From: Aequorivita aquimaris
GTDB taxonomy: Bacteria > Bacteroidota > Bacteroidia > Flavobacteriales > Flavobacteriaceae
DNA length: 64,000 nt
Direction: 5' to 3'
Assembly: GCF_001573155.1 (NCBI RefSeq)
Contig: NZ_JRWG01000003.1
Span: 310,001 to 374,000 of the forward strand
The notes beneath the pieces were generated by a model, which ran no database searches, was not told the DNA's origin, and worked only from the letters and a program-made list of their open reading frames with translations. Both the position numbers and the translations under genes were made by a program. Shown one piece after another: positions 52,768-61,524 of this stretch; positions within the stretch are counted from its first letter, which is position 1, and each line of letters starts with the position of its first letter.

Positions 52768-53634
52768 ATGCTCAATAAGGTTGCCGTTGCGGAATTGCCA
52801 CCTTTCTTTTTGGCGTCCATTCGTTTTACATCGGCTGGGCTTCTCATATTTATCATAGCTAAATTACTGGGTAAAAGCCTTGCCATTACTCGAAAACAAT
52901 TTCAGAATGCTTTTATAGTGGGTGTACTGTTTCTATCGTTCGGCAACGGTATTATTGTGTGGGCATTAAAATATGTTGACAGTGGTTTCGCTGCCTTAGA
53001 GATTTCTGCGCAGCCTTTGGTGGTTTTGCTACTTATGTGGCTACTGCAGGGCAAGCGCATCAAGCCAATGTCCTTGGTGGGTGTGGGCCTGGGAATTGTA
53101 GGAATTTTTCTGCTCGTTGCACAAAAACAACTCATTGCCCAAGAGGGAACGGTATTGGGAATGGTGATGATATTTGCCTGTATGCTCAGTTGGGCCTACG
53201 GCAGTCTTTTTGTGGGTAAAGCAGACCTTCCTAAAAACTTTTTTGTAAATACGGGATACCAAATGTTTACAGCCGGAATTACGCTAGCATTAGCCAGTTT
53301 GCTATTTGGGGAACAATGGATTGCACCGGGCCAATGGGGAGCCCCCGTACAATGGAGCATGGTATTGTTGATTGTTTTTGGAAGCATTGTAGCCTTTACA
53401 TCTTTTAACTTTTTGCTTAAAGTTGTATCACCAGATAAAGTTGCTACTTCCACTTATGTAAATCCTATTATCGCCCTAATCTTGGGGTGGTATATTTTAA
53501 ACGAAGAAATCACCACCCAATCCATCATCGCCGCCGCCGTGCTTTTAACGGGAGTGTACTTCATTAATACTACCAAGACAACGGTTACGGTACCAAGATT
53601 TTCTGGTAAAGTAAAAAAGAACGGTAAGTTTTAA
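52768..53634 (+). CDS. EamA/DMT-superfamily exporter, true start uncertain
   Basis: A drug/metabolite transporter with two EamA repeats; about ten helices once the N-terminus is included. From 52768 the protein has 288 residues and begins MLNKVAVAELPPFFLASIRF. The reading frame is open upstream: codons from 52696 encode KAQSTLLIVLAFFSIYVIWGSTY, exactly the first helix expected of the family, but no ATG, GTG or TTG is found there. Translation must start at an unusual codon (CTG 52696 or ATT 52684), or the start was mutated. Substrate unknown. Confidence 0.85.
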   Translation: MLNKVAVAELPPFFLASIRFTSAGLLIFIIAKLLGKSLAITRKQFQNAFIVGVLFLSFGNGIIVWALKYVDSGFAALEISAQPLVVLLLMWLLQGKRIKPMSLVGVGLGIVGIFLLVAQKQLIAQEGTVLGMVMIFACMLSWAYGSLFVGKADLPKNFFVNTGYQMFTAGITLALASLLFGEQWIAPGQWGAPVQWSMVLLIVFGSIVAFTSFNFLLKVVSPDKVATSTYVNPIIALILGWYILNEEITTQSIIAAAVLLTGVYFINTTKTTVTVPRFSGKVKKNGKF

Positions 53635-53697
53635 TTGTTTTGAAGCAACTTTGAAAAAGTTGGGAGCATGGGGTGCAGCATTTTGAAATATAATATT

Positions 53698-53736
53698 AAA
53701 GAGCGTTTCTGAATAAAATATAAAAAAGCGCTCTTT
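53698..53736. terminator. Hairpin between EamA and the small membrane protein gene
   Basis: AAAGAGCG (53698-53705) pairs with CGCTCTTT (53729-53736) with a 23-nt AT-rich loop between two convergent genes. It may terminate either. Confidence 0.5.
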
Positions 53737-53754
53737 AAATTTGATTGTTAAATA

Positions 53755-53910
53755 TTACGCTTTCCTTCCCGTAAGCAGTTGATAAATTATCATTATAACC
53801 GCAATAACAAGCAAAATGTGAATAATTCCGCCTATGGCAGGAAATACTAAAAAGCCAAATATCCAGCCAATTACTAGAAGGACTACAATAATCCATAAAA
53901 TGTTACCCAT
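53755..53910 (-). CDS. Lmo0937-type small membrane protein, 51 residues
   Basis: It starts MGNILWIIVVLLVIGWIFGF and ends IIYQLLTGRKA, with two membrane helices (about 3-25 and 29-47) separated by an AIGGIIH turn. This is the pattern of the lmo0937 family (DUF5670), short proteins often associated with envelope stress. Function unknown. Confidence 0.9.
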   Translation of the reverse strand: MGNILWIIVVLLVIGWIFGFLVFPAIGGIIHILLVIAVIMIIYQLLTGRKA

Positions 53911-54232
53911 AGTTTTGTTGTTTAAATGTTAGTTGAGTGAAGTTAGTTTTTAAGTTGCAGCTTCCTTAGCTTATATCAATTTAATCATAACTCATATAGG
54001 TGTGGATGTCTTTACGGGTTTTTAATGAAATGAAATAAATACAGAATGATGTATTCAATTAACTATTTTCTGAAACCTATCATCTTAAAAAAGAAGCACA
54101 TAGGTTTTGATAGATAAATAGTGTGATTTTCATTCGCTTTCAAGCTTTTGGGGTTTAAGTGAATTGTATATATTTATGTTCTTAAAATAGTTATGATTCC
54201 TCAATAATTTATTTAAAAACCTTCAACTAATT
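53911..54232. other. Non-coding spacer ahead of the histidine kinase
   Basis: About 320 nt of AT-rich sequence. The only structure I see is an inverted repeat, AAACCTAT (54073-54080) with ATAGGTTT (54100-54107). No convincing gene or promoter element found. Confidence 0.5.
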
Positions 54233-56488
54233 GTGATATTAACCAAAACCAATTCTGCCTTTTTAAATTCAACTCCTTTCGCCAACCTTTTAAAATCACT
54301 TCTTTTTCCAACTGCATTATTGCTATTTGCCACTAGCATCGCCCAATCAGAAATTGACAGCCTTTCACAACTCATCAATGATGAAGCAAATCCATCCCAA
54401 AAGGCAGGGTTACTGCTAAAGCGTGGGGTTTTGTTCAGTAAGAACGAACGTCAAAAAGGCTTTGATGATCTTGAACAGGCACTTATTTTTTTTAGTGAAA
54501 AGGGTGATGATCAAGGCGAAACCGATAGCTATATAGCTTTTGGAAACCTTCATTTTATTTATGGAGAACCACATGAGGCTGCACGTTACGACTCTCTTGC
54601 TATGCAATTGGCCAAAAACATTCAGTATAAAAAAGGCAGGGCTGTGGCCATTGGTAACTTGGGCAGGGAGTTTATAAACCTTGGCGACCTTAACAAAGCT
54701 GAAACACTTATTAAGGAAGCCATTGCGATAGAAGAAACTTTTAAGCCGCTGGACAAAGACCGACTTGCGGAATTATATAACCGCTATAACATTATTGTAA
54801 GCGCTAAAGGAAATTATTTGGAAGGATTGTCGCTAATAGAAAAAGCTATAGCACTTTCCAAAGGCAGCAAGAACGATAAACAGGTTTCGCTTATATATTC
54901 CAATTATGCAAATACCCTCTCGCGGCTTTCCAAATTTGATGAGGCAGTGAAAGCCCATTTTAGGGTAATAAGGCTTTGTGAAAAAATGAAGGATACCACC
55001 GGCCTGTTGCGCGTCTACAACAATCTTGGGATTGCTTTCCGAAATGGTGGCGAGTTTGATAAGGCCATTACTTATTACAAAAAAAGCATCGCTCTTGCTA
55101 AAGATGCAGCCAATTATAAGTCCCTGGGCTTAAATTATGTTAACTTGGCGACCGTTTACAGTGAGAAGGGACAGTTGGAAGCTATGGACACCCTTTATCG
55201 ACAGGGTATTGAGTATTTTGAAAAAGCATCAGACATTGGAGGTATTGCTTTTGCCAACCATAATTATGGTAATTTCTTGGTAATTTCTAAGAATTATACC
55301 GAAGCAGATAAACGGCTGGAAAAGGCCTACAAATTGCGTAAACAAATAGGGGCAGAGCTGGCGGCGGCGAGTTCTCTTTCTGTTTTGGGGAAATCAGCAA
55401 TGGAACAAAAAAATTGGAAAAAAGCCGAAGAATATCTTTTGGCCGCGGAACCAATTTATAAGGGAAAAGCACGTGAGAACAGAAATTTAAAAGAACTTTA
55501 TGGCTATTTAAAAACACTTTATACCGAAAAGGAAAATTTTGAAAGGGCACTATATTATCAAACCCAGGAGCTTGAACTTGAAAAATCAATTTTCACTGAA
55601 AATGAAAAGATAAATGCCTTAAAGACCGAGACCACGTATGAGATGGAAAAACGCGATATGGAAATGTCGCTTCAAAAACAAAAACAGGAACTGGAAAGGC
55701 AGCGATTGCTATTGATTGGCGGAAGTGTATTGCTCATTTTATTTCTAACCTCGCTTTCTCTTTGGCTTCGCCGTAAACAACTGAAAGAGCATCATCAAGC
55801 ACAGCTAATAAATATTGAACAGGAACACCGCTTATATCTTGCAAAATCTTTAAAAAACGCAGAACAGCAAGAGCGTAAAAAGATAGCCCACAAACTGCAC
55901 GATGAAGCGGGTTCTATTTTGTCCATTGCCATTTTAAACTTAAAACAAATACAAGCTGATGTTTTTAAAAGAGAAAGGAAAACACAGGAAAAGCTGGAAA
56001 CTACCCAAAAATTGTTGGGAGATATAAGCGAAAGCGTAAGAAACATCAGCCACACCCTAATGCCGGTAGCTTTGGAAAAATATGGTTTAAAAGCCGCTAT
56101 TCACGATATTGTTAACGCCGTAAACACATCCCAAAAGCTTACAGTTGAAGAGATAATTGAGGGACTGGATGACACAAGCAGCTGGAGCGAGGAATATTGC
56201 CTTACCGTATATCGTATAGTACAGGAGGCTATGAACAACATAATAAAGCACGCCCAAGCAACCCACGTACTTTTACAATTGGTAGAATTGGAAGATTCCG
56301 TAACCGTTTATATTGAAGATAACGGCAAGGGAATAGACAGCAACTTACGAAAAGATGGCATAGGCTTAAAAATGCTAAAAAACAATGTGGCATACCTAAA
56401 TGGAACCATCGAAATTAACGGCAATTCAAACAATGGCACCTTTATCTTGGCTGAACTGCCCATTGAAATAACAAAGAAGACAAAATAG
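54233..56488 (+). CDS. TPR sensor histidine kinase (HisKA_3, NarX-like)
   Basis: A 751-residue kinase read from GTG at 54233. A signal/anchor helix (about residues 17-38) is followed by a periplasmic region with about seven TPR-like helical repeats (45-430; for example EFDKAITYYKKSIALAKDA), a coiled coil (440-488), a membrane helix (about 490-511) and a HisKA_3 domain with the phosphoacceptor His near 556 (ERKKIAHKLHDEAG). A HATPase_c domain with VYRIVQEAMNNIIKHAQATH and DNGKGIDSN follows. It partners with the response regulator 40 nt downstream. The signal sensed is unknown. Confidence 0.93.
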   Translation: MILTKTNSAFLNSTPFANLLKSLLFPTALLLFATSIAQSEIDSLSQLINDEANPSQKAGLLLKRGVLFSKNERQKGFDDLEQALIFFSEKGDDQGETDSYIAFGNLHFIYGEPHEAARYDSLAMQLAKNIQYKKGRAVAIGNLGREFINLGDLNKAETLIKEAIAIEETFKPLDKDRLAELYNRYNIIVSAKGNYLEGLSLIEKAIALSKGSKNDKQVSLIYSNYANTLSRLSKFDEAVKAHFRVIRLCEKMKDTTGLLRVYNNLGIAFRNGGEFDKAITYYKKSIALAKDAANYKSLGLNYVNLATVYSEKGQLEAMDTLYRQGIEYFEKASDIGGIAFANHNYGNFLVISKNYTEADKRLEKAYKLRKQIGAELAAASSLSVLGKSAMEQKNWKKAEEYLLAAEPIYKGKARENRNLKELYGYLKTLYTEKENFERALYYQTQELELEKSIFTENEKINALKTETTYEMEKRDMEMSLQKQKQELERQRLLLIGGSVLLILFLTSLSLWLRRKQLKEHHQAQLINIEQEHRLYLAKSLKNAEQQERKKIAHKLHDEAGSILSIAILNLKQIQADVFKRERKTQEKLETTQKLLGDISESVRNISHTLMPVALEKYGLKAAIHDIVNAVNTSQKLTVEEIIEGLDDTSSWSEEYCLTVYRIVQEAMNNIIKHAQATHVLLQLVELEDSVTVYIEDNGKGIDSNLRKDGIGLKMLKNNVAYLNGTIEINGNSNNGTFILAELPIEITKKTK

Positions 56489-56528
56489 TGTGTAAACCCT
56501 AAGAGCTTTAATTATAAAGAAAGACCTA

Positions 56529-57197
56529 ATGCAAGAAGTCCCCAACTTTTCAGAAAAGCATATAAAAGTAATTATAGCCGACGACCATCCATTAATAATA
56601 AAAGGAATTACCGAGATACTGGAAAAATACCCACGGTTTACCATCGTTAATACCTATAATAACGGCCATACCCTAATGCAATCCACATCCTTACCCGATG
56701 CAGATGTGCTCTTGCTGGATTTGAATATGCCCGGCAAGGATGGCCTGCAGGTATTGGAAAAAATCAAAGCGATGCATCTCAAGCTCCAAATACTGGTGTT
56801 GACTTCCTATTTTTCCAAACAATTGGCAGAGCAATGCCATGCTGCTGGCGCCAAAGGATATATATTGAAGTCGGACAATTTGGATAAGCTTGCGGACACC
56901 ATTTTGGAAGTGCTGGACGGCAAGACGGTGATGCCTAATTTTAGTGAAAAGACAGAAGAATACGTAAATGATTTTAGCTATTTAGATGATTTTTTGAAGA
57001 AGTATAATCTTACCAAACGTGAAGTAGAGGTAATACAAATGGTTTGTAAAGGATACAGTTCACAAGAGATAGCTGATAAATTGTTTCTTTCCAGTTTTAC
57101 AGTACAAACTCACCGCCGTAACATTTTTAAGAAGCTTAATATAGAGGGAAATACCATTGCGCTTTACAAATTTGCTTCACAACACGGATTGGTTTAA
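56529..57197 (+). CDS. NarL/FixJ-type response regulator
   Basis: A 222-residue regulator with a receiver domain (KVIIADDHPLIIKGI; phospho-acceptor Asp in VLLLDLNMPGKDG, about residue 62; Lys in AAGAKGYILKSDN) and a LuxR-type helix-turn-helix (LTKREVEVIQMVCKGYSSQEIADKLFLSSFTVQTHRRNIFKKL, about 162-204). It is phosphorylated by the preceding TPR kinase. Targets unknown. Confidence 0.95.
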   Translation: MQEVPNFSEKHIKVIIADDHPLIIKGITEILEKYPRFTIVNTYNNGHTLMQSTSLPDADVLLLDLNMPGKDGLQVLEKIKAMHLKLQILVLTSYFSKQLAEQCHAAGAKGYILKSDNLDKLADTILEVLDGKTVMPNFSEKTEEYVNDFSYLDDFLKKYNLTKREVEVIQMVCKGYSSQEIADKLFLSSFTVQTHRRNIFKKLNIEGNTIALYKFASQHGLV

Positions 57198-57230
57198 AAA
57201 AGTTATGGTATAAATCTTATTATTCATCAA

Positions 57231-57257
57231 ATTTGAAAACAAATCTAGTTTTCAAAT
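57231..57257. repeat. Perfect inverted repeat after the response regulator gene
   Basis: ATTTGAAAAC (57231-57240) and GTTTTCAAAT (57248-57257) form a 10-bp stem. A plus-strand T run is missing, so a terminator role is doubtful. Confidence 0.5.
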
Positions 57258-57281
57258 AAAAAATAATTCAAGCACCCATAA

Positions 57282-57383
57282 GTTGGCATAGCCGATAATA
57301 TCTCAGCTTTTATTGTTAGCCTTCTCGCTGTAAGTCTTCTCGTTACGGGAATATTAATGTGGTATAAACGGGAAAATTTATGA
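57282..57383 (+). pseudogene. Possible C-terminal remnant of a PepSY-type membrane protein
   Basis: One frame reads VGIADNISAFIVSLLAVSLL and on to VTGILMWYKRENL and a stop, a membrane helix followed by the VTGxxxWW/Y-K-basic tail seen at the end of PepSY-associated transmembrane proteins. A stop (TAA) lies directly upstream in the same frame and no start is present, so it would be a decayed fragment of about 33 codons. The rest of the 57198-57520 spacer shows no gene. Confidence 0.4.
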
Positions 57384-57520
57384 AGAGAAAACTTAAAAAA
57401 ACATTGCATAATAAAAAACTGAACTAAAAAACATTTTATCAAAATTCACTATATATAGTAATTTAACATTATTTTCCCTGTTTACAGATTGACAAAAAAA
57501 TTGGTTAGCATACTTGAAAA

Positions 57521-57835
57521 ATGACTAGAGAAAGACGAAATAAACCAATGGCAGCCTCTGCTTATATAGGAGCGGGGAATAAATTTTCCGTTATTACTAG
57601 AAAGGCAAGGCCTCCCTTTGAAAGAATTAAAACTATTAATGGAGAGGAGCATAGCAAACTTATAAAGAACAAGCCTGAAAATCACCAACAACAACTAACA
57701 AAAATACAAAGGGCAGATCTAAAAAAGAAAGTTGAGGGTATAGTTCGTTCAGAAACAAGGGTACGTATACTAACTGTCTGCCTAAGCATTTTGATCACAC
57801 TTGTTATTTTTGGAATAGTATACTATTTATTGTGA
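57521..57835 (+). CDS. Small C-tail-anchored membrane protein, 104 residues
   Basis: A basic, hydrophilic N-terminal part (about residues 1-78, KPMAASAYIGAGNKFSVITRKARPPFERIK and a Gln/Lys-rich stretch) is followed by one membrane helix at the C-terminus (about 81-103, ILTVCLSILITLVIFGIVYYLL). No known domain. It stands alone between AT-rich spacers. Confidence 0.65.
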   Translation: MTRERRNKPMAASAYIGAGNKFSVITRKARPPFERIKTINGEEHSKLIKNKPENHQQQLTKIQRADLKKKVEGIVRSETRVRILTVCLSILITLVIFGIVYYLL

Positions 57836-58030
57836 TCAATAGAAAAAAAACGGCCTTATTTTCATGACTGTTACAATCCATAGATCGTCACTTTTACAAA
57901 ATTTGAGTATATAGCAAACCCTTACTACGTTTCAAAAAATTATCATACAAGCATTCATTGTTGGACTTTATTCGCTTATAAGGTTATCAGGCAGTCTACA
58001 GCTTTTTTATATTTTGCTTTTATTTTAAAC

Positions 58031-58465
58031 TTAGGTAAGCCATCCATTACGCGCCGCACCCTTGCTATAAAAATATTCAAAAATTGCTAGAGCTATAACG
58101 ATAAGTGGCATAATCAACGATTGTGGGCCCATCTTATCTATTATGTCCATACCAAACATCCAGTACAGTTGAAGTATAAGTACTGCAATTAGGGAAAGTA
58201 AAAATACACCTACTGCCATATTTTTGCGCATCAATAACAATACGCTGGCCAATAATCCACTAAAAACAGCTAAGCCGTAAACATACATACTCCATGAGGG
58301 AGCACTTGCCATAATCTCCACTTGCTCAGGCGGAAGAGTGGCTCTTATTTCTTCTGTCATCAGGAAATATTCATAAAGCCAAAAATAAACACCTATTAAG
58401 TTCCATAAAAGCGCGAGCACGGCAATGATCCAAAAGGCCGTGTTTGGTTTTGTAGTTGCATTCAT
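58031..58465 (-). CDS. Four-helix membrane protein of unknown function
   Basis: A 144-residue protein with four predicted membrane helices (about residues 10-30, 57-79, 85-105 and 115-133). It has FWIIAVLALLWNLIGVYFWLYEYFL at the start, a pattern I recall from flavobacterial proteins sometimes misannotated as sugar transporters. No transport motif is visible. The 57836-58030 spacer downstream contains nothing recognisable. Confidence 0.82.
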   Translation of the reverse strand: MNATTKPNTAFWIIAVLALLWNLIGVYFWLYEYFLMTEEIRATLPPEQVEIMASAPSWSMYVYGLAVFSGLLASVLLLMRKNMAVGVFLLSLIAVLILQLYWMFGMDIIDKMGPQSLIMPLIVIALAIFEYFYSKGAARNGWLT

Positions 58466-58601
58466 AATAAATTGGTTTTAAGGTTGTTCGTATAAATGTA
58501 GGAAAATTTTTTGTGAAGTGGTTATGGGGATTTGAACGTTTTACACAAAACAAACCACAAACCCAAATATTCCCTATCTTTCCAAAACAAAAACAAAAAA
58601 C

Positions 58602-59279
58602 ATGATCCCAACCATTTCCAAAACCGCTTTCGATTTCCTGTTACAACTGAAGAAGAACAACAACCGCGAGTGGATGCAGGAACATAAAAAGGAATATATG
58701 GCCAACGAGAAAGCATTAAAAGAATTTTATGCAGCTGTGGAAAGAGGCCTAAATACCACCGATGAAATTGCCAAGACAAAAATATTCCGCATAAATCGCG
58801 ACATCCGTTTCAGTAATGACAAAACACCCTATAATGTGCACCGAAGTGTTAGTTTCAGTAGGGCAGGGGCACAACGACGCGGAGGTTATTATTTGCGGTT
58901 GGAACCCGGAAACAGTTTTATGGCCGGGGGTTTTTTTGATCCCAATCCAGCAGATTTGTTGCGGATCCGAAAAGAGTTTGAAATGGACAGTACTGAAATA
59001 CGGAAGGTTTTGGCAACGAAGGATTTTAAAAATGCCTTCGGAGATTTCAATCAGGAATATGCCGTTAAGACAGCACCCAAAGGTTTTGATAAAGACGATA
59101 AAAACATTGATTTAATTAGGCTGAAAAGCTTTTTCGTAACCCATAGCTTTTCCGACGAAGAAGTATTTGCAGCAGATTTTAAAGACAATTTAATTAACCA
59201 TTACCAATTGCTCCGCCCATTCTTCAATTATATGAGCGATGTGCTGACGACGGATTTAAACGGGGAATCTTTGTTATAG
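58602..59279 (+). CDS. DUF2461 family protein
   Basis: A 225-residue soluble protein of the DUF2461/TIGR02453 family. The blocks KNNNREWMQEHKKEYM (about 16-31), KTKIFRINRDIRFSNDKTPYNVHRSVSFSR (about 58-87), GGYYLRLEPGNSFMAGGFFDPNPADLLRIRKE are characteristic. Function unknown. Confidence 0.94.
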   Translation: MIPTISKTAFDFLLQLKKNNNREWMQEHKKEYMANEKALKEFYAAVERGLNTTDEIAKTKIFRINRDIRFSNDKTPYNVHRSVSFSRAGAQRRGGYYLRLEPGNSFMAGGFFDPNPADLLRIRKEFEMDSTEIRKVLATKDFKNAFGDFNQEYAVKTAPKGFDKDDKNIDLIRLKSFFVTHSFSDEEVFAADFKDNLINHYQLLRPFFNYMSDVLTTDLNGESLL

Positions 59280-59340
59280 AATTAGGACTGCCAAAACAAT
59301 CCAACTATTTGCTGGTCTGTTTTTGCCAATTCTTATTAAA

Positions 59341-59745
59341 TCATGCAAAATCGTATTCCAAAAGCTGTATGTTGCTTTTCAAGCGTTCCTTTACTATATC
59401 CATCATCCGTTTGTTCAGTGCTGAGGAATTTTTAATATAAATCTCAAATTCTTCAAGTGTAAATTGACCAATGATAATACCTTTCAATGAATTTCGGAAT
59501 TTCATATCCTTATGGATGGCGTTTTCTATATAGTCCAGTCTCTTTTCGATAGTAAGATCGTAAAAAACGTTTTTATGCTTTGCCGCATAATTCCTGAAAA
59601 CTGCCAATAAAAGTTCATTTTGAAGCTTTGCCACAGGACGCAGCGTCTTGTTTTGAAAAAATTCGTCGGCAGACATGTTAGCGTTGATTTTAGCAGAGGA
59701 AATTTCGGGGCGCATACGGAGCAGTAAACTATCTCGTGTTTCCAT
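59341..59745 (-). CDS. Conserved-looking cytoplasmic protein, 134 residues, unknown function
   Basis: A helical protein with NKTLRPVAKLQNELLLAVFRNYAAKHKNVFYDLTIEKRLDYIENAIHKDMKFRNSLKGIIIGQFTLEEFEIYI-type sequence (about residues 32-105). The G-Q-F-T-x-E-E segment preceded by LKGIIIG is distinctive. I recall similar proteins in flavobacteria but no function. It faces the Nnr gene across a 163-nt spacer. Confidence 0.78.
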   Translation of the reverse strand: METRDSLLLRMRPEISSAKINANMSADEFFQNKTLRPVAKLQNELLLAVFRNYAAKHKNVFYDLTIEKRLDYIENAIHKDMKFRNSLKGIIIGQFTLEEFEIYIKNSSALNKRMMDIVKERLKSNIQLLEYDFA

Positions 59746-59839
59746 ATATGGTTTTTTCTAAAATTAGAAATAATCAAAGGCTTTTTGGAAGGAAGTGCAA
59801 TTAGTTATAAACGTTCTTTTCAACAATGCGAAGGAATGT

Positions 59840-59847
59840 TATCTTTG
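59840..59847 (+). promoter_or_regulatory. Predicted -7 element of the nnr gene
   Basis: TATCTTTG is an exact TAnnTTTG match, 62 nt before the start at 59909. Confidence 0.5.
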
Positions 59848-59908
59848 GAATTGACCGTAATAAAAGTGGCGGTTAAAAATTTCCTGAATCAACAAAACGA
59901 TTATACGA

Positions 59909-61453
59909 ATGAAAATATTTTCAGCAGAACAGTTATACGAAGCAGATAAAATCACGATTGAAAAACAACAGATTACTTCAGAAGCGTTGATGGAGCGCGC
60001 CGGTACGCAGATTTTTAATTGGTTGCACCAACGGTTAAATGGAACGCCCGTGCCCATTCGCATATTCTGCGGTATTGGCAATAATGGTGGAGATGGACTG
60101 GTAGTAGGGCGGATGCTTATTGAACACGGCTACAATGTTATTGTATATGTAGTAAACTGCAGCGACAAGCGTTCCAAAAACTTTTTGATCAATTACGACA
60201 AAATAAAAAACGTAACAAAAAAATGGCCCCTATTGATGAAGGGCGAAAGTGATTTTCCTGAAATAAATCCAGAAGATATTATTGTGGACGCCATTTTTGG
60301 AATCGGTTTAAATCGTTGCCCCGGTGGATGGGTGAAGAAATTAATCCAGTATTTGAATGAAAGCAAGGCTTTTAAACTTGCTATTGATATACCCAGTGGG
60401 TTGTATTCCAATTTGCCGTTGGAAGATACCGAAGCTGTATTGAAAGCCAACCATACCTTGACTTTCCAAACCCCAAAGCTTTCCTTTTTTTTACCGGAAA
60501 CGGCTTCTTTTGTTTCAAATTTTGATGTTTTGGAAATAGGCTTGGATATTGAATTTCTACAAACAACCGAACCCATAGGCCAACTGATTTCAAAATTGGA
60601 AGCACAGCGTTTTTACAAACCCCGAGAAAAATTTGACCACAAAGGCACCTATGGCCACACCCTAATAGTTTCGGGAAGCTACGGAAAGATGGGAGCGGCG
60701 GTGCTCTCAACTACTTCAGCCTATAGAATTGGTGCTGGTATGGTAACTGCATTTGTACCTAAATGTGGTTATGCTATTATTCAGACCACGATTCCCGAGG
60801 CCATGGTAATTACCGATAAAGAAGATGATTATTTAAGTAATATTTCTTTTGATTTTGAACCTTCAGCAATTGGAATAGGCATGGGCATCGGGAAAAATGA
60901 TACTACTGTAGCTGCTTTTAAAAAAATATTGCAGAATAAGGATATTCCTTTTGTTATTGACGCTGATGCATTGAATATTCTTTCGGAAAATAAAGCTATG
61001 TTAAAACTTCTTCCGAAGAATTCAATATTAACACCACACCCTGGGGAATTAAAACGACTAATTGGCGAATGGAAAAATGATTATGAGAAACTTGAAAAAA
61101 CAAAGAAATTTTCAGAAAAATATGAAGTTGTAGTAATAATAAAAGGCGCTTATACAATCACTGTTTATGGAGATAAGCTATATATAAATACCACTGGCAA
61201 CCCCGGAATGGGAACCGCTGGCAGTGGCGATGCATTGAGTGGTGTGATTACGGGCTTGCTTTCACAGGGTTATGATGCTTTGCTCGCTTCCGTATTTGGG
61301 GTATATCTTCACGGTCGTGCGGGTGATATTGCTGCGGGACAACTGGGATATGAAGCAGTGATGGCTGGTGATGTTATAGATAATCTTTCGGAAGCCTATC
61401 TGGATTTGTTTGTTCGCGAAGAATTGTCTTCAGAAGAATCTGCTGAAAAATGA
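59909..61453 (+). CDS. nnr: Bifunctional NAD(P)H-hydrate epimerase / ADP-dependent NAD(P)H-hydrate dehydratase
   Basis: A 514-residue metabolite-repair enzyme that restores damaged NADH and NADPH hydrates. The N-terminal YjeF_N epimerase (about 1-215) has ALMERAGTQIF and IFCGIGNNGGDGLVVGRML (about 51-69). The C-terminal ribokinase-like dehydratase (about 235-505) has KGTYGHTLIVSGSYGKMGAA, the VIDADALNIL segment, TPHPGELKRL and the catalytic NPGMGTAGSGDALSGVITGLL (about 430-450). Domain order and length are normal. Confidence 0.97.
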   Translation: MKIFSAEQLYEADKITIEKQQITSEALMERAGTQIFNWLHQRLNGTPVPIRIFCGIGNNGGDGLVVGRMLIEHGYNVIVYVVNCSDKRSKNFLINYDKIKNVTKKWPLLMKGESDFPEINPEDIIVDAIFGIGLNRCPGGWVKKLIQYLNESKAFKLAIDIPSGLYSNLPLEDTEAVLKANHTLTFQTPKLSFFLPETASFVSNFDVLEIGLDIEFLQTTEPIGQLISKLEAQRFYKPREKFDHKGTYGHTLIVSGSYGKMGAAVLSTTSAYRIGAGMVTAFVPKCGYAIIQTTIPEAMVITDKEDDYLSNISFDFEPSAIGIGMGIGKNDTTVAAFKKILQNKDIPFVIDADALNILSENKAMLKLLPKNSILTPHPGELKRLIGEWKNDYEKLEKTKKFSEKYEVVVIIKGAYTITVYGDKLYINTTGNPGMGTAGSGDALSGVITGLLSQGYDALLASVFGVYLHGRAGDIAAGQLGYEAVMAGDVIDNLSEAYLDLFVREELSSEESAEK

Positions 61454-61455
61454 AA

Positions 61456-61503
61456 GCCATGAATACGCGAATAATTTTTACATGTAATCCGTGAATTCAT
61501 GGC
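61456..61503. terminator. Palindrome between convergent genes, relative of the 14806-14858 repeat
   Basis: GCCATGAAT (61456-61464) pairs with ATTCATGGC (61495-61503), and the inner parts (ACGCGAAT / ATCCGTGA) pair imperfectly. The wording resembles the CCACGGATGCACGGATT palindrome at 14812. Confidence 0.65.
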
Positions 61504-61524
61504 CTAAAATTTCGGGAAATATTT

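Noticed and set aside
57231-57257. Perfect inverted repeat as terminator of the response regulator gene
   Set aside because: The sequence after the stem is A-rich rather than T-rich, so intrinsic termination is not supported; listed only as a repeat.
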